A stretch of DNA of 64,000 nucleotides from Trifolium pratense (Eukaryota; Streptophyta; Magnoliopsida; Fabales; Fabaceae), in NCBI RefSeq assembly GCF_020283565.1, contig NC_060065.1:35018409-35082408 (forward strand). The letters run 5' to 3'. The translations under genes were made by a program, and so were the position numbers. Below, one piece after another: positions 22,079-32,168 of the stretch. A model generated the notes under the pieces. That model made no database searches. It was not told the DNA's origin and saw nothing but the letters and a program-made list of their open reading frames with translations. Each line of letters opens with the position of its first letter. Position 1 is the stretch's first letter.

Positions 22079-22813
22079 ATGAAGTTCAGGGGTCATTGTA
22101 ATGGTCGTAGTTTTTGTGATTTTAAGAAAAATCCACGGGGGGTTTCTCGATTAATTGTCGACAAGTCTAATTTAAGAGTTTTTAGAAAAACCCCTTCATT
22201 ATATGGAAAATATTGTTGTTATGATCATTGGATTGAGGTTACTACTAATCGAGTCCATGTTCCGTATATTCCGCCGCCAAGAACCGCATCTCAACCTTCC
22301 GATATCCAGGTTTCCGATGATGCGGCTTTGAAGAAGAAGATTGAGATTGATGTGGTGGCGGCTGATTCATCTTCCTCTAAAGCTGCTACTCTTTTCGATC
22401 TCAGTTCTGATCATCAGCTGGTCAAGTGTTCCACCTCTGCTACTTCTGCCGCCGACGACGGTGCTGCTGCTGCTGCTGAGGATTCTGTTAAGGCTTCTTC
22501 AAAGAAGAAGAGGAAGAAGAAGAAGAAATCAACGGAGATGGCTGCTGATTCATCTTCCTCTAAAGCTGCTGAGGATTCTGTTAAGGCTTCTTCAAAGAAG
22601 AAGAGGAAGAAGAAGAAGAAATCAACGGAGATGGCTGCTGATTCATCTTCCTCCGAGCCTGCTCATTCTGAATCTCATCATCATCATCAGCTGGTTAAGT
22701 GTTCCACCTTTACTGATGATGGAGCTGCTGTTGATTCTGTTAAGGCCACCGTTCGTCCAAAGCATGGAAGTAGTCAATTTCGGAAAAAGAAGAAACAAAA
22801 ACTCAATAATTAA
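22079..22813 (+). CDS. Lysine-rich putative nuclear protein of unknown function (244 aa)
   Basis: A single-exon frame of 244 codons starts at ATG 22079 after a TATA box. Residues 1-65 are the only part that looks folded and contain several Cys and His (C8, C13, C47, C48). The remainder is low complexity: acidic/serine patches and lysine/arginine blocks such as KKKRKKKKK that would serve as nuclear localisation signals. A 31-residue module (EDSVKASSKKKRKKKKKSTE and on) occurs twice in tandem from a 93-bp repeat starting at 22478 and 22571. A second pair of similar segments is HQLVKCST at about 115 and 202. No family was recognised. Frame preservation across an exact 93-bp duplication supports coding, but expression is not shown. 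Confidence 0.6.
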   Translation: MKFRGHCNGRSFCDFKKNPRGVSRLIVDKSNLRVFRKTPSLYGKYCCYDHWIEVTTNRVHVPYIPPPRTASQPSDIQVSDDAALKKKIEIDVVAADSSSSKAATLFDLSSDHQLVKCSTSATSAADDGAAAAAEDSVKASSKKKRKKKKKSTEMAADSSSSKAAEDSVKASSKKKRKKKKKSTEMAADSSSSEPAHSESHHHHQLVKCSTFTDDGAAVDSVKATVRPKHGSSQFRKKKKQKLNN

Positions 22814-22826
22814 CTTTGTTTAATTA

Positions 22827-22827
<1 letters not shown>

Positions 22828-22865
<38 letters not shown>

Positions 22866-23030
22866 CATCATTATCTTAATCTCATCTTGTAAGGAGAGAT
22901 TATCTCTCCATCCATAGTCTTTTTTAATTTTGTTTATGTGCTGCTTATTGACAATATTATATTATATTATATTATATTATATTATATTATATTATATTAT
23001 ATTATATTATATTATATTATATTATATTAT
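22828..23030. repeat. (ATT)n and (ATTAT)n microsatellites
   Basis: An ATT run at about 22828-22865 and a pentanucleotide ATTAT run at about 22955-23030, just after the lysine-rich gene. Confidence 0.9.
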
Positions 23031-23069
23031 GTATTGCATGCACTACAACATTTTGCTTCACATTATGTT

Positions 23070-23900
23070 AACCTTACAGTCAAGGAAAACTACAACACCA
23101 TAAGCAATGAAGACAATAAATAAACACTTCATACATGATTCTTGCAATAGTGACATTAGTTTTAACTGCATCACTTTTCCATCAAATGTAAAGTAAAATC
23201 ACAACAGATAAGCTGTGATGACAGTAGAACTTCAAATTTGATACTTAATACAACCATTTATTAGAATAGATTAAATAGAAAATAAAATAATGAATTTCAT
23301 TACAATAGACTAAGAAGAACATACACAGATACACTAATGATGTATACTTGTGTGACCTTAAAATAAGCTTCAAAATCAGCTCCATTGAGGGTGATATTAG
23401 ACTTGCTACGTATCTCCAAATGGAGAAGACCTGGACCCTTTGCAACCTTCGACTCAATAAATTCATCCCCCACTTGAAATAAGACCAATTCTTATATAGA
23501 CTTATTACGATATCATATTTGGTCGCTAACAATAATGAAAGCTCATATTTGTACCTTTTTAGCAGTGATGGAAAATTCATATTAGTTGAACAGCATGAGT
23601 ATATTGCTGTTTCAATTGCGGTTCGTGTCACTTATCTTCTGCAAAATCTGTTCAATAACTTTCTGATGTATAAATTATGGCATCTGTAGTAGATGGATAT
23701 TGTGTATGCATAAGACTAACTAATAAGGAAGACGTCAGAGTTCAGTAACGCGAGCTTTTCTTTTTAATAGTTAATGTTAATGCAACTTCCTGAGACATGG
23801 ACGAGGATAACTAACGTTTGCTTCTTAGACACATCATTAGATCTATCTTTGCTGCTGCTACTCAGCTCCATCTATAGGTCCAGATAACACACATTTAAGC
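23070..23900 (-). pseudogene. MORC-derived fragment and adjacent duplicated DNA
   Basis: 23074-23155 closely matches 10598-10685 (end of the last MORC exon and following DNA). 23640-23780 matches the MORC intron-flank DNA at 15150-15300. Between them, 23477-23360 on the minus strand reads like one exon, GDEFIESKVAKGPGLLHLEI and on, with flanking AG and GT. I do not recognise its family. The conserved MORC ATPase exons are absent here. Confidence 0.5.
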
Positions 23901-23909
23901 TCACTCGAG

Positions 23910-23911
<2 letters not shown>

Positions 23912-23968
<57 letters not shown>
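23912..23968. repeat. (TA)n microsatellite
   Basis: Uninterrupted TA run of about 57 bases. Confidence 0.9.
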
Positions 23969-23970
<2 letters not shown>

Positions 23971-24330
23971 TATCATCCCTATGTCAAGCAATCACACATT
24001 TATCCTATCCATCATAAGAATTTTTGTAAGAACCTATATATGCAAATGTATAACAAGTCCTGCTGCTAACCAAATGTGTATCAAAATAAAGAGGGACATT
24101 GCTAGATCAACCAGGTCCCACATTAAGCCACAAACCATCGGATCTCAGAATGTTTACCGCCAATGATGAATTAGAAAGATTAATTAACCTCAACAGAACT
24201 TCTTGAAGAGAAGTAGAGACAAAAAGTGATAATAAGCTTTCAAATTAAGGCAGTGAGAGATCACTGAGAGAGATGAGTTAACAAGGACATACTTTTGAGA
24301 AAAATATATGCATTCTTGATTCTGTCAAAA

Positions 24331-24785
24331 TAAAGATTATCCTTCTCACCTTATGTTGATTTCAATTTAATTTCTATAAAAATTTGAGATTAAAATCATA
24401 AGCAAATAAGCAATGAAAATTAGTATAAACAAACCACAAACAAAATCACATCATATGACTATATATCATGTTTGGGAATGAATGAATGTTACTTCTGCAA
24501 CAAAGGGTAATAAAGATTATCCTTCTCACCTTATGTTGATTTCAATTTAATTTCTAAAAAATTTTGAGATTAAGATCATAAGCAATGAAAATTAGTATAA
24601 ACAAACCACAAAAAAATCACATCATATGACTATATATCATGTTTGGGAATGAATGAATGTTACTTCTGCAACAAAGAGTAAAATAATAAGGATATATATT
24701 AAGGATACTACCAAAGAACAATGTTACTTCTGCAACAAAGAGTAAAATAACAAGGTTATATATTAAGGATACTACCAAAGAACCT
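24331..24785. repeat. Tandem duplications downstream of the mTERF gene
   Basis: A block of about 180 bp starting 'aaagattatccttctcacct' occurs at about 24333 and 24512. It is followed by a 63-bp unit starting 'gttacttctgcaacaaagag', present twice (24659 and 24722). Similar single-copy DNA flanks the other mTERF gene at 31570-31850. Confidence 0.8.
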
Positions 24786-24981
24786 TATTTATAGAGACAT
24801 CACCATGTAACAAAACATATAACTCATCTTGCTTGCAAATGATCGTCGTTATCCCTTGATCAATGAAGGAATCCTATAGGATGATCAAGTAACTAAAATT
24901 TAGTAAGCTAATACTAGCACTAGTCACCAAATAAAATAGACACGAGACACCACTTGCATAAGCTATCTTCAAAACAAGGTT

Positions 24982-26196
24982 CTAAGTTGTAGTCACATCT
25001 TCGTCGTGGTCCTGGTCGCGAACCTTTTTACGTCCCTTCCACGGTCCTGGTGGCGAACCTTTTTTGAAAACCCTATCTGGAACATCTTTTTTGTTCTCTT
25101 CATACAACTTCAACAGCTGAGAAGCTTCTTCCTTAAAACAATTCACAAAATTCTTCAAAAACACTTCCTCAGTTACTTTGAAAGGTTCAGCCAATTTAAC
25201 ATCCTCAATCAAACCTTTAGATTCAAGAAACTTCAAGACATAAGTCCTAGGAACAATCCTTCTCTCCAAACTCAGCATAATAATTATCGGATGTTTGACA
25301 AGCTCAGTAGACTCCCAACCAATCTCTTTCACAAAAAACTCCATCACTGCATTAATTTTCTCCACAGAAGCCAACATACACCATGGATGCTTCAAAAATG
25401 CTGCAACAATATCTTCTTTAGACCAACCCCATTTCTTATACACACCAACCTTTGTTTGCCAAGCAGATGTCAAACTCTTAGCACGCAAAGCGGTAATGAA
25501 AAACGTCGTTTTAGGATCGAATCCTATTTGCTTTAGTTCCACCACTACCTTCTCAAAAATTGGAGGATTCTGAGTAAGTGTGAAATACCAATCTTTAAAC
25601 AAAATCGCAACTTTTGATTGAGGGACACCATTTTGAAGCAAAAATTGAATATTCTGAGATGAGATTCGATTATTAATCGAAGAAGGTCGTTGTCTGATAG
25701 AGGCAATGGTAGCTTTATTAGACTGTAAGAAACTTTTGATGAAATCATAAGATGGGGTGATAGAATTTTCCAAGCTTTGATATAAATATCTTGGATTTTG
25801 AGTAATGATGTGAACAAGATCGGATTTTGAAGCACCCTTTGAGAGAAGGAAATTGAATTTGGGGAGAATGGTTTTGTTGGGATCAAAAACGAGAAGAGTT
25901 GGGCAGATTTTGATGATGGATGAAAATTGGGAATTTGAAAAGCCATAAGATTGGAATAGGTTAAGGACTGAATTGGGATTTTGGGAATCGTTGAAATGAA
26001 CTCGGGTGGAAAGTTTTGCAGCTAATTTTGGGGATAATCCAAGATCAATGAGGTAGTTGATTGTGAAAGTGTGATTTTGGGAAGAAGAAGAAGATGAAGA
26101 TGAACAAAAGGGTTGAAGAAGAAGAAATGAAGAGGGCTTTAGGGTTTTGAATCTGAGATTATGACAGAGTATTGCTCTGCGATAGAAATGAAACAT
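24982..26196 (-). CDS. mTERF family protein (404 aa), probably mitochondrial
   Basis: An intact single-exon frame, as is usual for plant mTERF genes. The first ~40 residues are rich in Arg, Ser, Phe and Leu with few acids (FYRRAILCHNLRF, then a serine run at 33-40), a typical organellar presequence. From about residue 45 it shows tandem helical mTERF motifs of about 30-35 residues: FTINYLIDLGLSPKLAAKLS, FLLSKGASKSDLVHIITQNP and WGWSKEDIVAAFLKHPWCML. Such proteins bind organellar nucleic acid and affect transcription or RNA processing; this one's target is unknown. The C-terminus adds a charged tail (KGRKKVRDQDHDED) absent from the paralog at 32169. It is one of four related sequences in the window and probably arose by local duplication. 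Confidence 0.9.
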   Translation of the reverse strand: MFHFYRRAILCHNLRFKTLKPSSFLLLQPFCSSSSSSSSQNHTFTINYLIDLGLSPKLAAKLSTRVHFNDSQNPNSVLNLFQSYGFSNSQFSSIIKICPTLLVFDPNKTILPKFNFLLSKGASKSDLVHIITQNPRYLYQSLENSITPSYDFIKSFLQSNKATIASIRQRPSSINNRISSQNIQFLLQNGVPQSKVAILFKDWYFTLTQNPPIFEKVVVELKQIGFDPKTTFFITALRAKSLTSAWQTKVGVYKKWGWSKEDIVAAFLKHPWCMLASVEKINAVMEFFVKEIGWESTELVKHPIIIMLSLERRIVPRTYVLKFLESKGLIEDVKLAEPFKVTEEVFLKNFVNCFKEEASQLLKLYEENKKDVPDRVFKKGSPPGPWKGRKKVRDQDHDEDVTTT

Positions 26197-26235
26197 GATG
26201 ATGGAACAAGGGTTTTAGTTTTGCGGCGCAGTGTT

Positions 26236-26247
26236 ATAGTATATATA
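26236..26247 (-). promoter_or_regulatory. TATA-like box upstream of the mTERF gene
   Basis: TATATATACTATA on the minus strand lies about 40-50 bases before the ATG at 26196. In AT-rich DNA this is weak evidence. Confidence 0.3.
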
Positions 26248-26639
26248 AGAAAACTCAGCAATGTTCCTAAACACAAAACCTAGATGATTTTTGTTTTGAT
26301 TTTTTTTTTTAGAAATCGAACTCATTCTTTTTTTCCGAATGATTCGTTATAGGATAATTCATTAACTAATTGAACTCAATTTCTTAAATAAATTGTTTTT
26401 TAGTTAAATTGTTAAATTTTTGGTTTCATATAATTTAAGATTTTTGTGTCAATCTTAAAGTTTAATTAGGTTGAATAAGTTTAATATGATTTTTGTAACC
26501 AAAAATAAATATTAAATGTAACAAAAAAAAAAGAGTTTAATATGATTTTGTAGCTAACTGATCGATTAAGTTTAATTAGGTTGAATAATTTTTTTTTTGT
26601 TAAATGAGTTTGGTTAAAACTCTTGTGCTTCAAAAAAAG

Positions 26640-26870
26640 TAAAATAGCTACATTCTCTTGAAACCCACCGGTACAGTGATGTTGACTTGAGTATTTGGAG
26701 TATGTTCCACTTAAGGTCTCAGGTTCGATTTTCGCTGGTGCCAATTTCGGTGGGCTAAGTCCATATAGAAAAAAACTCTGGCTTTAAATGGAACTCTGCA
26801 AATGGACGGTGAGATTAGTCCACTTAAATTAGTCGGTCCTAGGGCTAGATACCTAAATTAAAAAAAAAAA
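26640..26870 (+). repeat. SINE-like dispersed repeat
   Basis: Contains a box-B-like 'ggtctcaggttcgattttcg', then 'tgggctaagtccatata', then 'gattagtccacttaaattag', and ends in an A run at about 26860. This layout is typical of a tRNA-derived SINE common in legume genomes. Confidence 0.5.
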
Positions 26871-27024
26871 AACACTTTTTGATCCTTGAAAGCATTGTAA
26901 AGACCCTTATTTAATTCACCTCGGTTGCGTGCAACCAATTTTAACTCCGTATATATACTGTGTATGTAATGTACGTGTTTGCAAGGCTTATGTTTCAATA
27001 ACAAACCTCAATATTTTATCCTAA

Positions 27025-27310
27025 TTTAATTGTTGTTCATGTTACTTTTATCTTCCATCAAATCTTTTCTAGTTTTATTTCTGATATATAAATGATGGAA
27101 CATGAAGTAGATGAATATTGCGTAAGCATTTGAACATTGAGAGTGTGTTTGGTTTGAGAGAAAGAAAGAAAGAAGAGAGAAAAATACGGAAATCAATGAA
27201 TGAATTTGGATTATGATGTAGTCCGAATAAAGAAGATACCAGAGTCAACAATATGAGTTTTTCTTTTGAATAGTTAGCATTGTTCCTTTAATGCAACTTC
27301 TTGAGACTTG
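27025..27310. repeat. Third copy of the MORC-flank DNA
   Basis: 27030-27130 and 27225-27310 match 15150-15300 and 23640-23790, including 'gaagtagatgaatattgcgt' and 'caatatgagtttttcttttg'. An unrelated AG-rich insert separates the two parts. It marks another duplicated MORC-mTERF block whose genes are gone. Confidence 0.6.
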
Positions 27311-27729
27311 GAAGATGATAATTTTTGCTTCTTAGATCTCTCTTTGGTTCAAGAAAAAGGAATATAATTTGCATCATGGCATGGGCCATAAGAACCATAT
27401 TCACACTACTCAGCATATTATTTTAACTAAATGAATATGCAATTTCAAGTATGAGGTACTGGTTGAAAACCTTAAGGAACCTTCATATGTTCCAGATCAA
27501 CATTCAACGTGCATCATCACCTGCCAAAACTCAGGTAATTCCAAAGAAACATTGGATTGTTGATGGATAAAACTGTAACATGATGAATGTTTCATGCGAG
27601 ACAAAACCTGATTCTAAATTCAGATTTACATAATCTCAATGGTGAGGTAATTAGTTTTATACTTTTCAATGTGTTTCCTGCTACCATGATATTTCTTCAG
27701 CAAATGACACAGATTCCAATACAATAGTA

Positions 27730-27935
27730 TGTTTTAAAAATCAGATCAAAGATCGAACCAATGAGACCTCCAAGTCGTAATTCAATTAGCTCAATCGGTT
27801 CAACTATAGTCAACCGGATGACAAATAAATTTTAAAAAAAAAAAAGGAGGAAAAAATCGAGATCAAATCAATCGACAAACTATCTAGTTCTCAATTGAAC
27901 AAGTTAAATTCAATAGTTGTCTGGTTTTTAAAACA
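27730..27935. mobile_element. Short MITE with TGTTTTAAAAATCAG ends
   Basis: The ends 'tgttttaaaaatcag' and 'ctggtttttaaaaca' are imperfect inverted repeats of about 15 bp around a 206-bp segment rich in GAACC/GGTTC words. Related decayed sequence appears at 13010-13120 and 63620-63760. No clear target duplication. Confidence 0.5.
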
Positions 27936-28105
27936 TTGAATTACATGTACTGGGATATATTATATACAAACAGTTAAAGGAATCCAAAACCAACCCCTGC
28001 GACAGGATTTGTCAATGTTCAACTCACATTACCACATATTTGAATCTCAGCTAATATAATAACAATAGCTGGAAAGAAACAGATAATATATAAGAATTTT
28101 GAGAC

Positions 28106-30248
28106 CTCATCTTTCTTTTTCACAAGTAACACAGGGGATGAAAAAGGGCTAATGCTTGGTTGTATAATACTCTGAGATAACATATCATTGACCATGGTTT
28201 CAATTTGGGCCTTTTGACTATGAGGATAACAATAGGGCCGTACTTTCACAGGGTTACTACCTTCCATCAAGTTAATAACATGGTCCTGGAACCTAACAGG
28301 TGGCAGAGACTTTGGTTCCTCAAAAACATCAACAAATTGGTGTAAAATAGCAGCTATATCAGTAGGTAAATCATCTGGAAAAGTATTATTCTGAGGCACA
28401 ACCTTATCAAAATGAAGGGTAAAATCAGTTGCAATAGCATCAGTATGGTGGAAACGCTTTATATGATGGAATTGAGCTTGACTGGGACCCTTAGGCTGCT
28501 CACCATAAAGGGTAACAAAACTGTCCTTAACATAGAACTTTAATGACAATGCATTATAATCGGCTATATGTGGTCCTAGGGTGTTTAACCAAGGGACACC
28601 CAACACTAAGGCTATGTTTGGATTGATGGTACATAACGGAATTGAGCGGAATGGAATAAGATGGAATGGAGCGGAGCGGGATGGAATGGAGCATAAAATG
28701 TATTCCATTGTTTGGACATTTTGTATTCCATCCCATACACCCCAAATTGGAGGGGAAGAAAAATAAGAGAAAATGATGGAATGGGATGGAATCCATACCA
28801 TCACATACCACTCTATTCCATTCATTTTTAAAGAATCCAAACAATGGAACTTCACTTCATACCACCACATACCACTCCATTCCATCTCATACCACCAATC
28901 CAAACAAAGCCTAAATCAACACCAGAGATAGGTAATAAGTAAGCAGGGATGTGTAATGTGTTACCCTGAATAGCCACTGGCAAATCTGCAATGTAGCCCA
29001 TAGTAGTCAAAGAATTTTGTTTCCAACCATCACTTGAAATTGAGCAGTAGATTGAATAGGTAATTGCAGGGTTTGAGCGATTTGAGGCTGGAGAAAGTTA
29101 TCCGAGCTTCTACTATCCAATAACACGGTCACTGCAATGCCCTGAATTTGCCCTTTGAATCGCATTGTGCCCTTCCCAGCAGAACCATTCAAAGCATTTA
29201 AGGACAAATGGTGCTCTAAAGTCTTAGGAGGAGGTGGTTCCGGTTCAAATGTAGCTATGGGGGAATTGGGTGGTTCTGATTCCTCGTCTTCAAGTTGGAA
29301 TAAGAAATAGTCGCGATTGGGACATTTATGGGTAATGGAAAATCATTCATCACAGTAATAACACAACCCTTTTTCACGGCGGAGTTGCATTTCGGCACGT
29401 TTGATGTTTTTGATAGGGTGGCTTTTTGTGGTTGGGTTGGTGGGTTTGGGGGTAGGGAGTAATGGTGGTGGAGGTGAAGTTTTGGTTGTTGGTGGTGGAA
29501 AGTGGTAGGGTTTGGTAGTTAGGGTATTGGAAGGTATAATTTGTGATGGTGGTGAATATTTGTCTTCATACAGCCTAGCTACGCATAAGCTCGAGACAGT
29601 GATAACGACATCTGGGCGATGACATCCCGTTTGATATCGGATTTCAACCCACTGATGAAGCAATCAAGTGTGGCCTCAGGACTTAATCCTTCAGATCGGT
29701 TGGCTAAAGCGGCGAAGGAAGAGTAGTAATCTGTGACAGTGGTTTGTTGGGTCAATTTGAAAAGGGTGGGCCTAGCTGCTTCATAAGGTGATGGGCCAAA
29801 TTCCAATTCCAAGGCCCTAGTGAACATGGCCCAAGACTGGAAAGGTTGGTTTCGAAATATCATTTGAAACCAGGGTACAACGTGCTTTTCCATGTGCACG
29901 GCTGCGATAGTGAGTCGATTATTGTCCGGGGTATGATAGTAATCAAAAACTTGCTCTGCCTTGAAGATCCAATTCATCACGTCAGAACCATCAAAACAAG
30001 GAAAATCCAGTTTAATGTAACGGACCTGAAACGGCGTATGCGTCGGCGCTGGCGGCGATGGTGGATGGTGTGAACTGCTGCTGGCGGAGATCTGGGTAGC
30101 ATGGAGAGTGCTAACGGGCCTGATCTAAATGACGGTGTTGTGAATACTTGTTATGTCGACGGTCAGAATCTGCCAGAAGCTTTTGCAGTGCCTTGTTGAT
30201 TTCGGAGATGGAGCTTTCCATGGTTTTCATACGTGTGTTGTCAGCCAT
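28106..30248 (-). pseudogene. Ty3/gypsy gag-pol remnant
   Basis: Gag starts at ATG 30248 (MADNTRMKTMESSISEINKA) and continues through WIFKAEQVFDYYHT, FTRALELEFGPSPYEAARP and LKSDIKRDVIA, ending in a knuckle-like LCYYCDE near 29345. The protease region follows (GTMRFKGQIQGIAVTVLLDS; the usual DSGSS motif is altered to DSRSSDN). Reverse transcriptase begins LHQFVDVFEEPKSLPPVRF, then VKVRPYCYPHSQKAQIE and SPVLLVKKKDE, where gypsy homology stops at about 28106. Most RT, RNase H and integrase are missing. Frameshifts occur near 29990 and 29600, and a MITE interrupts 28610-28911. Confidence 0.85.
28610..28911. mobile_element. PIF/Harbinger-like MITE nested in the gypsy element
   Basis: The ends GGCTATGTTTGGATTG and CAATCCAAACAAAGCC are inverted repeats of about 16 bp with small mismatches. 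TAA directly flanks both sides (28607-28609 and 28912-28914), the 3-bp duplication expected for Harbinger-type insertion. It is 302 bp, full of 'atggaatggag'-type words, and without coding capacity. Removing it restores the gypsy reading from protease to RT. Confidence 0.8.
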
Positions 30249-30272
30249 GGGGAGGACAATGAAAGCACCAAA

Positions 30273-30662
30273 TGTTATGAATTAATCAAACAGTGAAACT
30301 CAACAATTCAATTATGCAGAAAAATGATACTAACAGATCAAATATTAGTGCAAATGAGGTATAAAGGAATGTTATTGATGGAAAATGGCTAAGCCAATTG
30401 CAAAAGGAATACAATAAAAGCTTAACAGAAAAGCATAGAAGCTTCCAGAGAGAAGAGAGTCAGGATTTCCATCCACATAATTCCACACCAATCATTACCA
30501 ATGATTGTGCTATTTAACAAAGTGCTCAGTGTACTTTCTGTTAGGGATCTTGAGCATCATTCCACGTCTTGGCTCCTCACTATAGGGAATATTGCCACCT
30601 GTCCCTCCTCGTCATGTGAATTTGTTACTATAGTAACTTCTTTGTCCCCCTTATTCATAACA
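30273..30662 (-). mobile_element. Gypsy 5' LTR (390 bp)
   Basis: On the minus strand it begins TGTTATGAAT and ends ATTCATAACA, a 10-bp terminal inverted repeat with TG/CA ends. It lies 25 bases before the gag ATG. No 3' LTR survives. The sequence after the LTR (TTTGGTGCTTTC) is not a standard initiator-Met primer site. Confidence 0.65.
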
Positions 30663-30719
30663 GCCTCTTCACAAAATAACTCAGGATAAACTGATAAAGC
30701 AGCAGATATGTCAAATGCA

Positions 30720-31110
30720 ACAAGTAATTCCTGGAACCCTATAAGATTAAGTAAAACAATTTTGTACTTTAATACTAATACTAATCAGCAATTAAAATCG
30801 ACTATTTCATTTCAAACCCAATAAAGGACACAAGAAAACTTACATATCTGTGCTATATTGGAATACATGTCTTCTCTTCATACAACTACAATAGTTCAGA
30901 AGCTTCCACCTTAATGCGCAATTTTTTTCAGAAATATCTTCTCATAAACTTTGGAAGGTGCAACCGATTTATCATCCTTAATCAAACCTTTTGATTCAAG
31001 CACATTTAAAACAGAAGTTCTAGGAATAATCCTTTTCTTAAAACTCAGTATAATAAGTCATGGACATTTAGAAAGTACAAGAGAACGTCAACCCAAGTGG
31101 TTAACAAAAA
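30720..31110 (-). pseudogene. mTERF C-terminal relic (fourth copy) with 3' flank
   Basis: 30870-31110 on the minus strand matches the last ~80 codons of the mTERF genes (the region encoding VPRTYVLKFLESKGLI and its counterparts), with stops and frameshifts. 30720-30860 matches the 3' flank of the gene at 32169 (compare 31985-32070). The gene body upstream is missing. Confidence 0.7.
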
Positions 31111-31219
31111 ACTAAGTCACACACACAGCCCTGCCGTACATAATTTATTAATCAAGATGAGATCTCACATATTTTATGAGGTAATTTCAATCTCTTCTGC
31201 CACTTACTTAACTCTTAAG

Positions 31220-31860
31220 ACATATGACTAAAGAACTAAATCGATAAGCAGCTATTGAAGTTGGTCTGCTGCTAACCAAATTTGTATCAAACGAAAAGGG
31301 CAGTGCAATAACTGAATAATAGTAGTAACTATCATGCTCAGATATGAAGCCACCGTCAAAGCAAAACCAACTGGGACCCTCGTTAAGCCACAAAGGACTG
31401 GATCCTCAGAACGTTTACAACCAACTGAGTTAGTAACATTAATTAACCTCAACAGAACCACACGAACAAAAGTGAAAACAAGGTTGAGAAATCAGACAGT
31501 GAGAGATCATTGAGAAGGTGAGCTAACTAGGAAATACGTGCGACAAAAATAGTTTCTTTCCAAATAAACATCATCCTTCTTACCTCATTTTGATTTTAAT
31601 CTAATTTCTATGAACATTTGACTTTAAAATCATAAGCAAAATCATATTATATAAACAAACAACAAGCAAAATCATATTACATTGTATAACTATATACAAA
31701 GTAGGCAATGAACTTTAGTATAAACAAACCACAAGCAAAATCATATTATATAACTATATACAAAGTTTGGGCACAATGAATGTTACTTCTGCAACAAAGA
31801 GTGAAATTTAAGGTTATATATTAAGGATACTACCAAAGACCTTATTTTATAACTCGTTTG
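31220..31860. repeat. Duplicated mTERF 3' flank
   Basis: 31255-31470 and 31560-31850 match 24050-24200 and 24340-24780 downstream of the other mTERF gene, for example 'gctgctaaccaaatttgtat' and 'atattaaggatactaccaaa'. No gene of its own was recognised. Confidence 0.7.
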
Positions 31861-32168
31861 GTTTGCAAAAGCCATTAGTAATTGTCAAATTACAACAAGT
31901 ATTTCTAGTCTAAATGGTTGTGGTTTTCCCTTTATTCAATGAAATGAACCCTCTAGGATGATCAAGTAACAAAATTTGATAAGCTAATACTAGTACTAAT
32001 AGTCACCAATTAAAGTCGACAACTTCAAACCCTATAAAATATCACAGACATGTGACGCCACTTACATATATGTGCCAACTTCCAAACAAGGTTCTAAATC
32101 GCAGTCACGTTTGAATGCAGCTGATGACCATGTTCATGTTGTGGAGTCCCTTGATTTCGCTTCCCACC

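Noticed and set aside
22341..22823. Alternative 160-codon frame over the lysine-rich gene
   Set aside because: Arg/Leu-rich shadow of the lysine/serine-rich frame; it lacks its own start context and domain.
25006..25573. Plus-strand frames of 176 and 92 codons
   Set aside because: Antisense shadows of the intact mTERF gene.
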